Source: Magnetococcales bacterium
GTDB lineage: Bacteria > Pseudomonadota > Magnetococcia > Magnetococcales > JADFWU01
DNA length: 64,000 nt
Direction: 5' to 3'
Assembly: GCA_015234045.1 (NCBI GenBank)
Contig: JADFWU010000001.1
Span: 1 to 64,000 of the forward strand
The position numbers were made by a program, and so were the translations under genes. Shown here piece by piece: positions 29,221 through 38,208 of the stretch. Every line of letters begins with the position of its first letter. Positions within the stretch are counted from its first letter, which is position 1. Below the pieces are notes generated by a model, which saw only the letters and a program-made list of their open reading frames with translations, had not been told where the DNA came from and did no database searches.

Positions 29221-30480
29221 TCAACCTCCGGCCAATTTGTGTGCCCGTTGTCTTGCTTCATGCAGGATTTCCTCTTCGCCGGGAACATGGCGATTCTGCA
29301 TCACAACCCGACCATCAACGATCATGGTGTCCACTACATGGCCGGTTGCAGCATAGACAAGATTAGAGACCAGATCATGTTCCGGCGTGATTTCCAGAAG
29401 ATCTCGACGCAATAGGAGTAGGTCCGCTACTTCTCCTGCGGCAAGTGTGCTGGTGACACCGAGCAGTGGCGCACGGGCACCTGTTGCGATATCCCAGGCA
29501 TCTTGAGCTGGTAGTGTGGTTGGATCTTGATCAGCATGTTTTTGGATTAACGCGAAGGTTTTGAGATCTTGGAAAAGGTCCAAGGTATTGTTGGAGGCGG
29601 TGCCATCGGTGCCTAAGGCGATTGGAATATTGCGTTTGGCTGCTTCAGAGTAGGGGAAAATGCCACCTACTGCCAGTTTTAGATTGGAGACTGGATTGGT
29701 TACCAGAGTTGCGCCTTTTTCAGCGATAAGGTCCAACTCTTCATCATCAAGATGAACGCCGTGAGCCAGGAATGTACGCGGTGTGAGTAGTCCAACATCA
29801 TTGAGATAATGAGCAGGGCGGACGCTATATTTCTTCAAACAATCCGATACCTCTTGAAAGGTTTCGGAGAGATGAATATGGACGGGAACATCGTTTTTTT
29901 CAGAAAAATCCGCCAGCCAGCGCAGGCTGTCCGTACTGACGGTATAGATGGCATGTGGGCTGAGTTCATAGCGAATACGACTGGAATATTGGCTGGTCTC
30001 TTCCCACAATTGTTGGGTCAGTTTTTTGAACGTATTTGCCTGATCAGGGCCAGCGACATCAATCATGATGGCACCAACACCGGCACGAATGCCCATTTCC
30101 TCAACTGCTCGGGCGATACCGTGGTAGTTCCAGTACATATCATGAAACATCACCGTACCAGAGCGCATCATCTCCAGGCAGGCCAGTTTTGTGCCCCAGT
30201 AGACATCCTCTTCAGAAAGACGCGCCTCAGCAGGCCAGATTCGGGTTTCAAGCCACTCCATCAACGGCATATCATCGCCATAACCACGTAGCAGCGTCAT
30301 TGCGGCATGGGTGTGTCCATTGATCAGACCGGGAACCGCAACCATATGTTCCGCATCCAGGCGATGGGAGTCTGGCAGTGGTGCCAAGTCAGGGCCAATG
30401 GCCTTGATAATATTCTCTTCAATGATGATGTTGACCTGTCCCTGATTTGGAATCCAGGCGTTGTGGATCCAGAGCGACAT
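29221..30480 (-). CDS. mtaD: TRZ/ATZ-family amidohydrolase, likely 5'-methylthioadenosine / S-adenosylhomocysteine deaminase
   Basis: VPGLINGHTHAAMTLLRGYGDDMPLMEWLETRIWPAE; VPVHIHLSET; LAHGVHLDDEEL; LGTDGTASNN. Confidence 0.9.
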   Translation of the reverse strand: MSLWIHNAWIPNQGQVNIIIEENIIKAIGPDLAPLPDSHRLDAEHMVAVPGLINGHTHAAMTLLRGYGDDMPLMEWLETRIWPAEARLSEEDVYWGTKLACLEMMRSGTVMFHDMYWNYHGIARAVEEMGIRAGVGAIMIDVAGPDQANTFKKLTQQLWEETSQYSSRIRYELSPHAIYTVSTDSLRWLADFSEKNDVPVHIHLSETFQEVSDCLKKYSVRPAHYLNDVGLLTPRTFLAHGVHLDDEELDLIAEKGATLVTNPVSNLKLAVGGIFPYSEAAKRNIPIALGTDGTASNNTLDLFQDLKTFALIQKHADQDPTTLPAQDAWDIATGARAPLLGVTSTLAAGEVADLLLLRRDLLEITPEHDLVSNLVYAATGHVVDTMIVDGRVVMQNRHVPGEEEILHEARQRAHKLAGG

Positions 30481-30484
30481 ACGG

Positions 30485-31195
30485 TTATTCCCTGTCCAGT
30501 TGGGTCAAAAGGGTTTCAACTACATTGAGCACCATGGCTTCATTGGCGCGCACTTGTTGTTTAAATGCGTCAAAGGAGAGCGGTGTGTCCACAAGACCAT
30601 TGGCAAAGTTGTCCACCACACAGAGAGCCGCATAGGGCAGCTTCAATTCCGCAGCAAGAATGCATTCAGAGGCTACAGTCATGCCGACCAGATCCACACG
30701 ACCTTGATGAAAGCGGATCTCTGCCGGTGTCTCAAAGCGCGGTCCAGTGGTTTGCCAGTAGATTCCGCCGTTGACAGGTTCTTTCAAAGGTGTGGTTTTC
30801 CAGAGCCCTAAAATTTTTTGACGCCATGACGCATCGAAACACGGTGCAATATGGCCACGTTGGTCGGTGAAAAAAGAAAGATTGACCTGTGGTGCATAGA
30901 AATCATCCGGCAATACCAGCGTACCAGGTGGTAGATCGTCACGCAGACTGCCTACAGAGCCAATGGCAAGGATGCGGTCAACACCAATCTCTTTTAATGC
31001 CGCCATATGGGCAAAATGATTGATACGGTGAGGCGGTGTGTAGTTTTCCAGACCGTGACGTTGTAGAAAAAAAATCTCATCCTGCTCGAGAAGTGTTACA
31101 ACGCCGTGCGGTGTGGAGATCTGATGCTGTTTGGCCGTTTGAAAATGTTTCGCCTCAAGCAGGCTGGTTCCGCCGATCAGCGCCAGCCGACTCAT
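30485..31195 (-). CDS. S-methyl-5'-thioinosine / thioadenosine phosphorylase (PNP/MTAP family 2)
   Basis: MSRLALIGGTSLLEAK; FLQRHGLENYTPPHRINHFAHMAALKEIGVDRILAIGSVGSL; TTGPRFETPAEIR..VDLVGMTVASECILAAELKLPYAAL. Confidence 0.87.
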   Translation of the reverse strand: MSRLALIGGTSLLEAKHFQTAKQHQISTPHGVVTLLEQDEIFFLQRHGLENYTPPHRINHFAHMAALKEIGVDRILAIGSVGSLRDDLPPGTLVLPDDFYAPQVNLSFFTDQRGHIAPCFDASWRQKILGLWKTTPLKEPVNGGIYWQTTGPRFETPAEIRFHQGRVDLVGMTVASECILAAELKLPYAALCVVDNFANGLVDTPLSFDAFKQQVRANEAMVLNVVETLLTQLDRE

Positions 31196-31881
31196 TGATT
31201 CTTCCACCATAGACCGGCATCACTATTGGAACTGTCTTTTGAAACCGGTTGAGTGCTGGCATCAGTACGGTTATCAGGGTTCTGATGCCACAGACTGTGC
31301 CACCAACCTTCTTCTTCTACGGCGACTTCGGTATCTGGCTTGTCAGAATGGAGAAAATCCAGACTGGTCAGCCGATCCCAAAGAGAGGGTTCCTGTTCAC
31401 TGCGGCGGGCTTGAAGCAGGGCATGCTGTCTGAGTATGGGATCATTATTACTGATGGTTGCTGGAAAAGGGCGGGGATTGCCTACCAGCCAGTTCCACCA
31501 GCCACTCACTTTACTCTCATCCTGAATCAGTGCGACATCTTCTGGATCTCCAAGAGCATCACCAAAGTTGCGGTTGATTTCAGCAACGCGACCAGAGGCA
31601 TCAAACACCAGTTCAACCCGATTATAAACGCGCGTAAATGTGCGCTGATAATTACGGTATTGCCGATCCTGGATATAGATCCAGCGCTCGTTTCTAAATG
31701 AATTGACCAAAGTGGGCGAGCCGAGCAACTGGCGCACTTGCCGGTGTGTGGTTTGACCAATCTTGATCTGCTGGACAGCATCAAGGGAAAGTATGTTACC
31801 CTTTTCGTGCGTCATGGCCTGACAGGCCGTTAAGCTCAGGGTTAGAATAAGAAGCCAGATAGAGGCGAAAGGACGCAACAT
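31192..31881 (-). CDS. bamE: BamE/SmpA-like outer membrane lipoprotein with extended C-terminus
   Basis: Lipobox LTACQ; SLDAVQQIKIGQTTHRQVRQLLGSPTLVNSFRNERWIYIQDRQ; start at internal MLRPFAS. Confidence 0.85.
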   Translation of the reverse strand: MLRPFASIWLLILTLSLTACQAMTHEKGNILSLDAVQQIKIGQTTHRQVRQLLGSPTLVNSFRNERWIYIQDRQYRNYQRTFTRVYNRVELVFDASGRVAEINRNFGDALGDPEDVALIQDESKVSGWWNWLVGNPRPFPATISNNDPILRQHALLQARRSEQEPSLWDRLTSLDFLHSDKPDTEVAVEEEGWWHSLWHQNPDNRTDASTQPVSKDSSNSDAGLWWKNQ

Positions 31882-31973
31882 AATACCTCGATTTTGGATA
31901 CCGTTTGAGTTCATCATCACTATACTATACCAGTCACTATGATAGCCTCGCTGGATGCAGGAGCAAAGCTTCC

Positions 31974-32465
31974 ATGTTATTGTTAAGCCGATTGTGGAAA
32001 AAACGCCGTCAAAGGCATCAGTTACGATCTTGGATGTTGGAAACACAAACTGCTTTGGCCAAGCGGGTACGCACGCTGGCAGAACAGGAACAATTGGAGA
32101 TGGAGAATGATTTTACCCTCCGATTTGAGTTGATGATTTTACTGGTGTCCGATCAAATGGTCACCTTGCGTCGGCAAGGGGGTGATCAGGCAGCCGAGCG
32201 TATTCAAGGGCTTTGGACTGTCACTTTTGAAGGTTTTGATGCCAGTTTGCGTGATCAAGGCGTGAATGATATTCGCATCGGTAAGCGCATGCACAAGCTG
32301 ATTGGTCATGGATCAGGTCGCCGTAAAGCCTATGTGGAAGCCCTGGAAAACAATGACCTTGAATCATTGCGTGATTCGATCGCACGCAATGTCCTCAATG
32401 GGGCACAATCGGATGATACCAGGATTGATCCAATTCTGGCAGAATTAAGCAGTCTGAACGATTAA
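31974..32465 (+). CDS. Ubiquinol-cytochrome c chaperone family (CBP3-like)
   Basis: LRFELMILLVSDQMVTLRRQGG...LWTVTFEGFDASLRDQGVNDIRIGKRMHKLIGHGSGRRKAY. Confidence 0.82.
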   Translation: MLLLSRLWKKRRQRHQLRSWMLETQTALAKRVRTLAEQEQLEMENDFTLRFELMILLVSDQMVTLRRQGGDQAAERIQGLWTVTFEGFDASLRDQGVNDIRIGKRMHKLIGHGSGRRKAYVEALENNDLESLRDSIARNVLNGAQSDDTRIDPILAELSSLND

Positions 32466-32543
32466 CATAGGAATGGCGGTACACGCTTTGATGCCTGTTG
32501 CAACCGGCAACTGCGTAACTCCTATAATAAATACCATCCTTAG

Positions 32544-32595
32544 GGTGTGTTGACATTCGCCAGGGGCCGAAAGATGGTGAATGTCAACAGGGCCT
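32544..32595. repeat. 52-bp internally deleted copy of repeat family B, directly upstream of pgk
   Basis: GGGTGTGTTGACATTCGCCAGGGGCCGAAAGATGGTGAATGTCAACAGGGCC flanked by TA; both ends match the 140-bp copies at 51359-51640. Confidence 0.9.
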
Positions 32596-32612
32596 AGTAA
32601 CCAGGAAATATT

Positions 32613-33800
32613 ATGAATAAGAAGACCATTGACCAAGTTGAACTTCAAGGCAAACGGGTTTTTATTCGGGTTGATTTCAATGTGCCACTGACGCCAGAGG
32701 GCACAGTGCGTGAAGATACCCGTATCCGCCGTGCATTGCCCACGATTCAAAAGGCCATTGAAAAGGGTGGTCGCGTGGTGCTCGCATCCCATTTAGGCCG
32801 CCCAAAAGGTCAGCGGGTGCCTGAGATGTCATTGAAACCAGCGGCTGAGCGACTTTCTGAGTTGTTGGGGCAGCCGGTTGGATTGGCTCCGGATTGTATC
32901 GGTGATGATGTCGCTGCTTTGGCGGATGCGCTGAAACCGGGTGAGGTGCTCTTGCTGGAAAATGTACGCTATCACGCAGGCGAGACCACCAACGATCCTG
33001 AATTTGCCAAAGCATTGGCCATGTTGGCGGATATTCATGTCAACGACGCTTTTGGAACAGCCCATCGGGCACATGCTTCCAATGTTGGTGTGTCTGAGCT
33101 GGTGAAGCCTTCTGTTGCTGGCTTGTTGATGGCTAATGAAATTGAGTACTTCAATCGGGCAATGGCCCAGCCTGAACGGCCTGTTGCGGCGATTCTTGGT
33201 GGTTCCAAGGTGTCTGGCAAGATCAACGTGATTGACGCACTGTTGGATCGTGTGGATAAGGTGCTGATCGGTGGCGGTATGGCGTTTACCTTCTTCAAAG
33301 CGCTGGGCTACGATGTGGGCAACTCCTTGGTCGAAGCCGAGATGACCGATGTGGCGCAGAAAGCCATGGATAAGGCAAAACAGCGTGGTGTTGAATTAAT
33401 CCTGCCTGTGGATGCTATTGCGGCTCAGGCCATTGAAGAGGGTGCCGAAACACAGGTGGTATCGGTTAAATCAGTACCAGAAGGTTGGATGGGGTTGGAC
33501 ATCGGTCCTGATTCGGTAAAACTGTTTCAAGACGCTTTGGCGGATGTTAAAACCGTTGTTTGGAACGGGCCAATGGGTGTGTTTGAGAAGCCAGATTTTG
33601 CTACAGGTACAGTTGAATTGGCAAAATATATTGGTGCCAGTTCTGCGCTGTCGGTAATCGGCGGCGGTGATACCGATGCCGCAGTGAAACAAGCTGGTGT
33701 TGCGGATCAGGTTTCCTATATTTCAACAGGTGGTGGTGCATTCCTGGAGCTTTTGGAAGGCAAAACACTACCGGGTATAGCGGCGCTGGATGATGCCTGA
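32613..33800 (+). CDS. pgk: Phosphoglycerate kinase
   Basis: KRVFIRVDFNVPLTPEGTVREDTRIRRALPTI; VVLASHLGRPKG; AILGGSKVSGKI; IGGGDTDAAV. Confidence 0.98.
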   Translation: MNKKTIDQVELQGKRVFIRVDFNVPLTPEGTVREDTRIRRALPTIQKAIEKGGRVVLASHLGRPKGQRVPEMSLKPAAERLSELLGQPVGLAPDCIGDDVAALADALKPGEVLLLENVRYHAGETTNDPEFAKALAMLADIHVNDAFGTAHRAHASNVGVSELVKPSVAGLLMANEIEYFNRAMAQPERPVAAILGGSKVSGKINVIDALLDRVDKVLIGGGMAFTFFKALGYDVGNSLVEAEMTDVAQKAMDKAKQRGVELILPVDAIAAQAIEEGAETQVVSVKSVPEGWMGLDIGPDSVKLFQDALADVKTVVWNGPMGVFEKPDFATGTVELAKYIGASSALSVIGGGDTDAAVKQAGVADQVSYISTGGGAFLELLEGKTLPGIAALDDA

Positions 33801-34638
33801 TTCTAAACAAAAAAACCTTCCCGGTCTGTCCGCTGTATTGATAGGCCGGGATGAGGCTCACCATTTGAATAAGACCATTCCGCCTCTGATTGAGATTGCG
33901 GATGAAGTGGTCTTTGTGGACACTGGCTCGCAAGATAGTACCGTTGATTTGGCTACTCAGCTGGGTTGCTGGGTAGCGCAAGTTCCTTGGCAGGATGATT
34001 TTTCATTGGCCAAAAACCACGCTGTTGACTTGGCAAAACATGCTTGGATTCTCAATGTGGATTGTGATGAAGAATTGACTATTGATCAAGCGGCTCGGGA
34101 TTTTCGGGCTGTGTTGGATAGCATTGACGCGGTTCCAGCCTATCGGGTTCGGATTGAAAATCTGAATGCCAATGGTGAGATTCAGCCCTCTGAAGCGATT
34201 CGATTGTTTCGGAATGATCCAGTGATTCGGTTTCGTAATCCGGTTCATGAGAGCGTTGCAGATAGTGTTTATGAGCAGTGGCGCGGCTTTCGTCCAATGC
34301 TGGCTGGTTTTGTGCTGCGCCATTACGGTTATCTTGGTAATCTTAATCAGGATAAAATCAAACGCAATGTGATGATTCTGCGCCGCTGGATTGAGCAGGA
34401 ACCCGACAGCGTATATGGTAACTATAAGCTGGGTATGAACCTGTTGTTTTTGGGTAGTGAGAGTGAGGCTGTTTTTTTTCTCAAACAGTCCTTTGAGGCA
34501 CTGAACGCGGCAGCGGATCGCATGAGCTATCCATTTGCCGAGAAATTGATCACTACTTTGGCGACTGCCTTGATGCGGCAAGGGCGGGCACAAGAAGTGG
34601 AAGATATTAAACTCAAGGTTGCACGTTGGACATCTTGA
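33790..34638 (+). CDS. Glycosyltransferase family 2
   Basis: LSAVLIGRDEAHHLNKTIPPLIEIADEVVFVDTGSQDSTVDLA; WILNVDCDEEL. Confidence 0.9.
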   Translation: MMPDSKQKNLPGLSAVLIGRDEAHHLNKTIPPLIEIADEVVFVDTGSQDSTVDLATQLGCWVAQVPWQDDFSLAKNHAVDLAKHAWILNVDCDEELTIDQAARDFRAVLDSIDAVPAYRVRIENLNANGEIQPSEAIRLFRNDPVIRFRNPVHESVADSVYEQWRGFRPMLAGFVLRHYGYLGNLNQDKIKRNVMILRRWIEQEPDSVYGNYKLGMNLLFLGSESEAVFFLKQSFEALNAAADRMSYPFAEKLITTLATALMRQGRAQEVEDIKLKVARWTS

Positions 34639-34720
34639 CGATCTATGCTACTGGTTTTTAGCAAGATAAACGATGTATTTATGATCCTATCCACCTTTCA
34701 TAAAAGTCCTGAATATACGC

Positions 34721-37700
34721 ATGATTCACCAGGAAACGCTGATTACTCTCTCCATCCGGGCTGCTAAAGACCCGGTCAATGCCTTTATGGCCAATTTGGT
34801 TATCGATGGCGTAACCATTCGCGAAGATATGGCGATTTCTGCCAGTCGCTATCAGTTGCTGCGTCCGTTAGTGGATAGTCTGAGGCAGCTGCTTAAAGAG
34901 CCTGGCAATGCTGAGATGGTCCAGGATGCAGTGACCAGTGTTGGTATTGAGATGTTTGATCTTTGGCTGGGTGAACTGTGGAGCGAAGTTGAATCACGTA
35001 TTCAACCCAATCGACCGCGTTTACTTTCGTTCGCCTCAGAGATTGCTGAAGTACTCAATCTGCCTTGGGAATTGATTCGACCGCCATCCTCCTCATCGTT
35101 GGGTTTTAATCCCAGTTATGGCATACGACGTATGCCAAATGTTGGCCAGGAGCCGGCACGATGCTGTGTCATTCCGCCACCGCGTCCATTGCGTGTGCTG
35201 GCTTTGGCCGCTGCGCCGTTGGATCAGCTGGGTATCGATTTTGATGCTGAGTTGTTGGGATTGCGCCGGGCCGTTGGTCGGGCTGGTCGGGATGCGGTGT
35301 TCTATGCCTGTGAGACTGGCTCAATTGAAACGCTGAAACAGGATATCCATCGTTTCCAGCCCCATATTGTTCAGCTTATCGGCCACAGTATGGTCCGTGG
35401 TGGCCAGGGTCACTTCTGCTTCGAGGATGAGAGTGGGCAGAGTGATGTGTACACCGGTCAGTCACTGGCAAAGGATCTGTTTGCTGGTAGCGGTGTTCAG
35501 ATGGTGTGCGTGTCTGGTCGGGTTGCTGGAAAACCAGCCACTATTGCAGCTTCAGGAGCCATGTGTCAGGACTTGGTCAAGCATGGTTTGCCGTTGGCAT
35601 TGGCATGGGGCGATACCCTGATTGCACCGGCTGGTGCTCGGTTTGCTGAGGCAATGTATTCGGCGATTGCTTCTGATCATGTGGTGGATCGTGCGCTGAC
35701 TCAGGCGCGTCAGACCGTACAAGATATCTGCAATGCACAGGGTTATCCCGGTTGGATTCTTCCGGCGCTTTACTCTGTGACCAATCAACGTTTGGTGTTC
35801 AATGTCAGTCCAGCTGCGCCACCCGTAACACCGCCTGAAATCTCTGATCCTGTTGTGCCTTTGCCGGGTTTGATTGCGGGTTCTACACGTCGATTGATGG
35901 GCCGTCGGGCGGAGATGCGTAGCCTGTTGCCGGACTTGATCGAAGGTAAAACCATCTCCTTGTTGATCACCGGCGCACAAGGTAATGGTAAAACCACGTT
36001 GGCAACAGCACTGGCCAGAGGGCTACAAGAAAAGGGATTTCAACCGGTTGCACTCAATTCTACACCAACGAATCCGCTGACTGTTGGGCGCATTATAGAC
36101 GCTTTTGGCAGCGCCTTTTTGGCGCTGGAGTTTCAGGAAGAATATCAACTGCTTCTGGATTCCAATATTCGTGTTGAAGACCGTTTGGTATTCCTCGCTG
36201 AAGCGATGAATCGGCGCACGCCCTTTGTATTGGTCCTGGATGGTCTGGCCCGCGAGTTGGACCCGGAAAACGGAACATTTGTTGATACGGCACTGGCTGC
36301 GTTTGTTGCCCATTTAATCACGCGACTCTCGGGTGATTCGCGTTTGATCATGACCAGTCGGCGCGTGCCTCAACTGCCGGGCGTTACGTTGCCGGATCAT
36401 TTCAAGGTTTCTGAAGTGGTTGGGCTTTCGGAATATGCATTCAGCAGTCTGGTGCTGGATGATGCCTCGGTTGAGGCGCGTCAGATGTTCGGTGATATCA
36501 ACAAGGGCATGTTGCGCAATCTGCATCAATGGTTTGGTGATTGTCCGGCCCTGATTCCGACTCTTCGGGCTTTCCTGCGGGATGCGGATCTGTCGTTGTT
36601 GCAGGAGCGTTTGAATACAACGCCTGCTGAGAGCCTTTCCAGAGATGAGCGGCTGGAGGTGATCAAAACATTGGTGATGAAACCGCTGTTTGATCGTCTT
36701 GATCCATTGGCACGCAAGGCGCTTTCCAAGATTGCCGTGTTTGATATTCCGGTCTGTGCCGAGGCAATGGGACAGGTGTCTGACATGGATCGGGATACGA
36801 TCCTTGGTTGGATTCCTAAATGGCAGGGTGGTGGGTGGATTCATCCTAAAAAACCCAGTGACAATGCCAGACATTGGACGGTACGACCCTTTGTTAAACA
36901 TTTTTTGACAGATGCAGATAATCTTACCGAAGATGAGAATGTCGCCGCGCACAAAGCGGCGGGTGATTTCCTGATTACCACGATTGAGGAAGAGCGGGAC
37001 ATCCAAAGAGGGCATTACTGGGGGGATCTGATGATCTCGGCCAGAAATCACTATTTGACTGGTAAAGCATTTGCGTCGGCGTTGGATATCTCGAAAAAAG
37101 TCAGTGAATTTCTGTATGCCCACGGTTTTTACCATGTGTTGATCAACTTCAACCTTAAAATGTTGGAGGGTGCTGAAAAAGCGTCTCCAGTGAACTGGAT
37201 TGGTTTAGCACTGCTCTATCAAAATCAGATAGATATGGCGCAAACATGGTTGGAGAGAGGGTTGTCGCTGGCATTGACTGAAGGAAGTGATCAAGAAGAA
37301 GGGGTCGCGCGCCGGAATCTTGCGTTGATCATGCGGGAAAAGAATGATCCTGATAGCGCATTGGCGCATCTCAATCTTGTCCTTAAAGGGCTGTCAGATG
37401 ATGTGAAGAACCGTGATGCACAGGGTGCGATCCTATTGCAGATGGCGGAGATTCAAGAAGAGAAGGGCAAAGTTCGTTCTGCAAAAAAATCTTTGGAAGC
37501 CGCGATTGCAGCGACTCAACAGAGTGGTAATAAGGCCGGCGAGTCTGCGGCATGGTTTCAGCTGGGTAATCTCGTGCTGAAACAGGGCGATAGTGAAACA
37601 GCGTTGGAGCATTTCCAAAACGCGTTGGCTATTGATCTGGCGACTGGCAATCGGAGTGGTCAGGCAACGATTCTACCTTGTCTTGGCAATATCCATTTCA

Positions 37701-38194
37701 ATATGGGATTGTTGGACAAAGCACGCGAAAATTTTGAGGCGAGTTTGCATTTGCTACGCGCTTTGGATAATCGGCCTTCTGAAGCGGTGATTTTGCATCA
37801 ACTGGCCACAGTGGATATGCACGCACAGCACTATGATGATGCGTTGAAAAAGTTTCGTCAGTCGTTGGAAATCAAGCGGAGTATGCGTGATTTTCGTGGC
37901 GAATCAGCGACTTTTTTCCAGCTGTCCTTGTTGGCTCAAGAGATGGGCAAGAGTGATGAAGCGTTTAAGCTGATGGCATTGTGTCAGCGCTTGGATGAGC
38001 AAATCGGCCATCCGGATGCCGAACAGGAACGCCATTTGTTCCAGGAAATGGCCGAGTCACTCTCCTATGAGGTGAGTGAGGCGTTGGCTATTCAAGATGA
38101 GGTTTGGGAATCATATCGAAATGATCGCGGTGATACGCTGATTGATGAGATTTTCAAAAAACAGACCGTTATTCCCATTGCACCAATGAACTGA
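34721..38194 (+). CDS. CHAT-like domain / STAND-type P-loop NTPase / TPR-repeat protein
   Basis: N-terminal CHAT-like fold (LNLPWELIRPP; HIVQLIGHSMVRGGQGHFCFED; VQMVCVSGR); Walker A ITGAQGNGKTTLA, Walker B FVLVLDG; C-terminal TPRs (ETALEHFQNALAIDLATGNRSGQATILPCLGNIHFNMGLLDKARENFEASL). Confidence 0.82.
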   Translation: MIHQETLITLSIRAAKDPVNAFMANLVIDGVTIREDMAISASRYQLLRPLVDSLRQLLKEPGNAEMVQDAVTSVGIEMFDLWLGELWSEVESRIQPNRPRLLSFASEIAEVLNLPWELIRPPSSSSLGFNPSYGIRRMPNVGQEPARCCVIPPPRPLRVLALAAAPLDQLGIDFDAELLGLRRAVGRAGRDAVFYACETGSIETLKQDIHRFQPHIVQLIGHSMVRGGQGHFCFEDESGQSDVYTGQSLAKDLFAGSGVQMVCVSGRVAGKPATIAASGAMCQDLVKHGLPLALAWGDTLIAPAGARFAEAMYSAIASDHVVDRALTQARQTVQDICNAQGYPGWILPALYSVTNQRLVFNVSPAAPPVTPPEISDPVVPLPGLIAGSTRRLMGRRAEMRSLLPDLIEGKTISLLITGAQGNGKTTLATALARGLQEKGFQPVALNSTPTNPLTVGRIIDAFGSAFLALEFQEEYQLLLDSNIRVEDRLVFLAEAMNRRTPFVLVLDGLARELDPENGTFVDTALAAFVAHLITRLSGDSRLIMTSRRVPQLPGVTLPDHFKVSEVVGLSEYAFSSLVLDDASVEARQMFGDINKGMLRNLHQWFGDCPALIPTLRAFLRDADLSLLQERLNTTPAESLSRDERLEVIKTLVMKPLFDRLDPLARKALSKIAVFDIPVCAEAMGQVSDMDRDTILGWIPKWQGGGWIHPKKPSDNARHWTVRPFVKHFLTDADNLTEDENVAAHKAAGDFLITTIEEERDIQRGHYWGDLMISARNHYLTGKAFASALDISKKVSEFLYAHGFYHVLINFNLKMLEGAEKASPVNWIGLALLYQNQIDMAQTWLERGLSLALTEGSDQEEGVARRNLALIMREKNDPDSALAHLNLVLKGLSDDVKNRDAQGAILLQMAEIQEEKGKVRSAKKSLEAAIAATQQSGNKAGESAAWFQLGNLVLKQGDSETALEHFQNALAIDLATGNRSGQATILPCLGNIHFNMGLLDKARENFEASLHLLRALDNRPSEAVILHQLATVDMHAQHYDDALKKFRQSLEIKRSMRDFRGESATFFQLSLLAQEMGKSDEAFKLMALCQRLDEQIGHPDAEQERHLFQEMAESLSYEVSEALAIQDEVWESYRNDRGDTLIDEIFKKQTVIPIAPMN

Positions 38195-38208
38195 ACAGAC
38201 GGAGGAAA

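Noticed and set aside
36314-37135. 273-aa minus-strand ORF inside the CHAT/STAND gene
   Set aside because: Antisense to a well-supported CDS with Walker motifs in the plus frame
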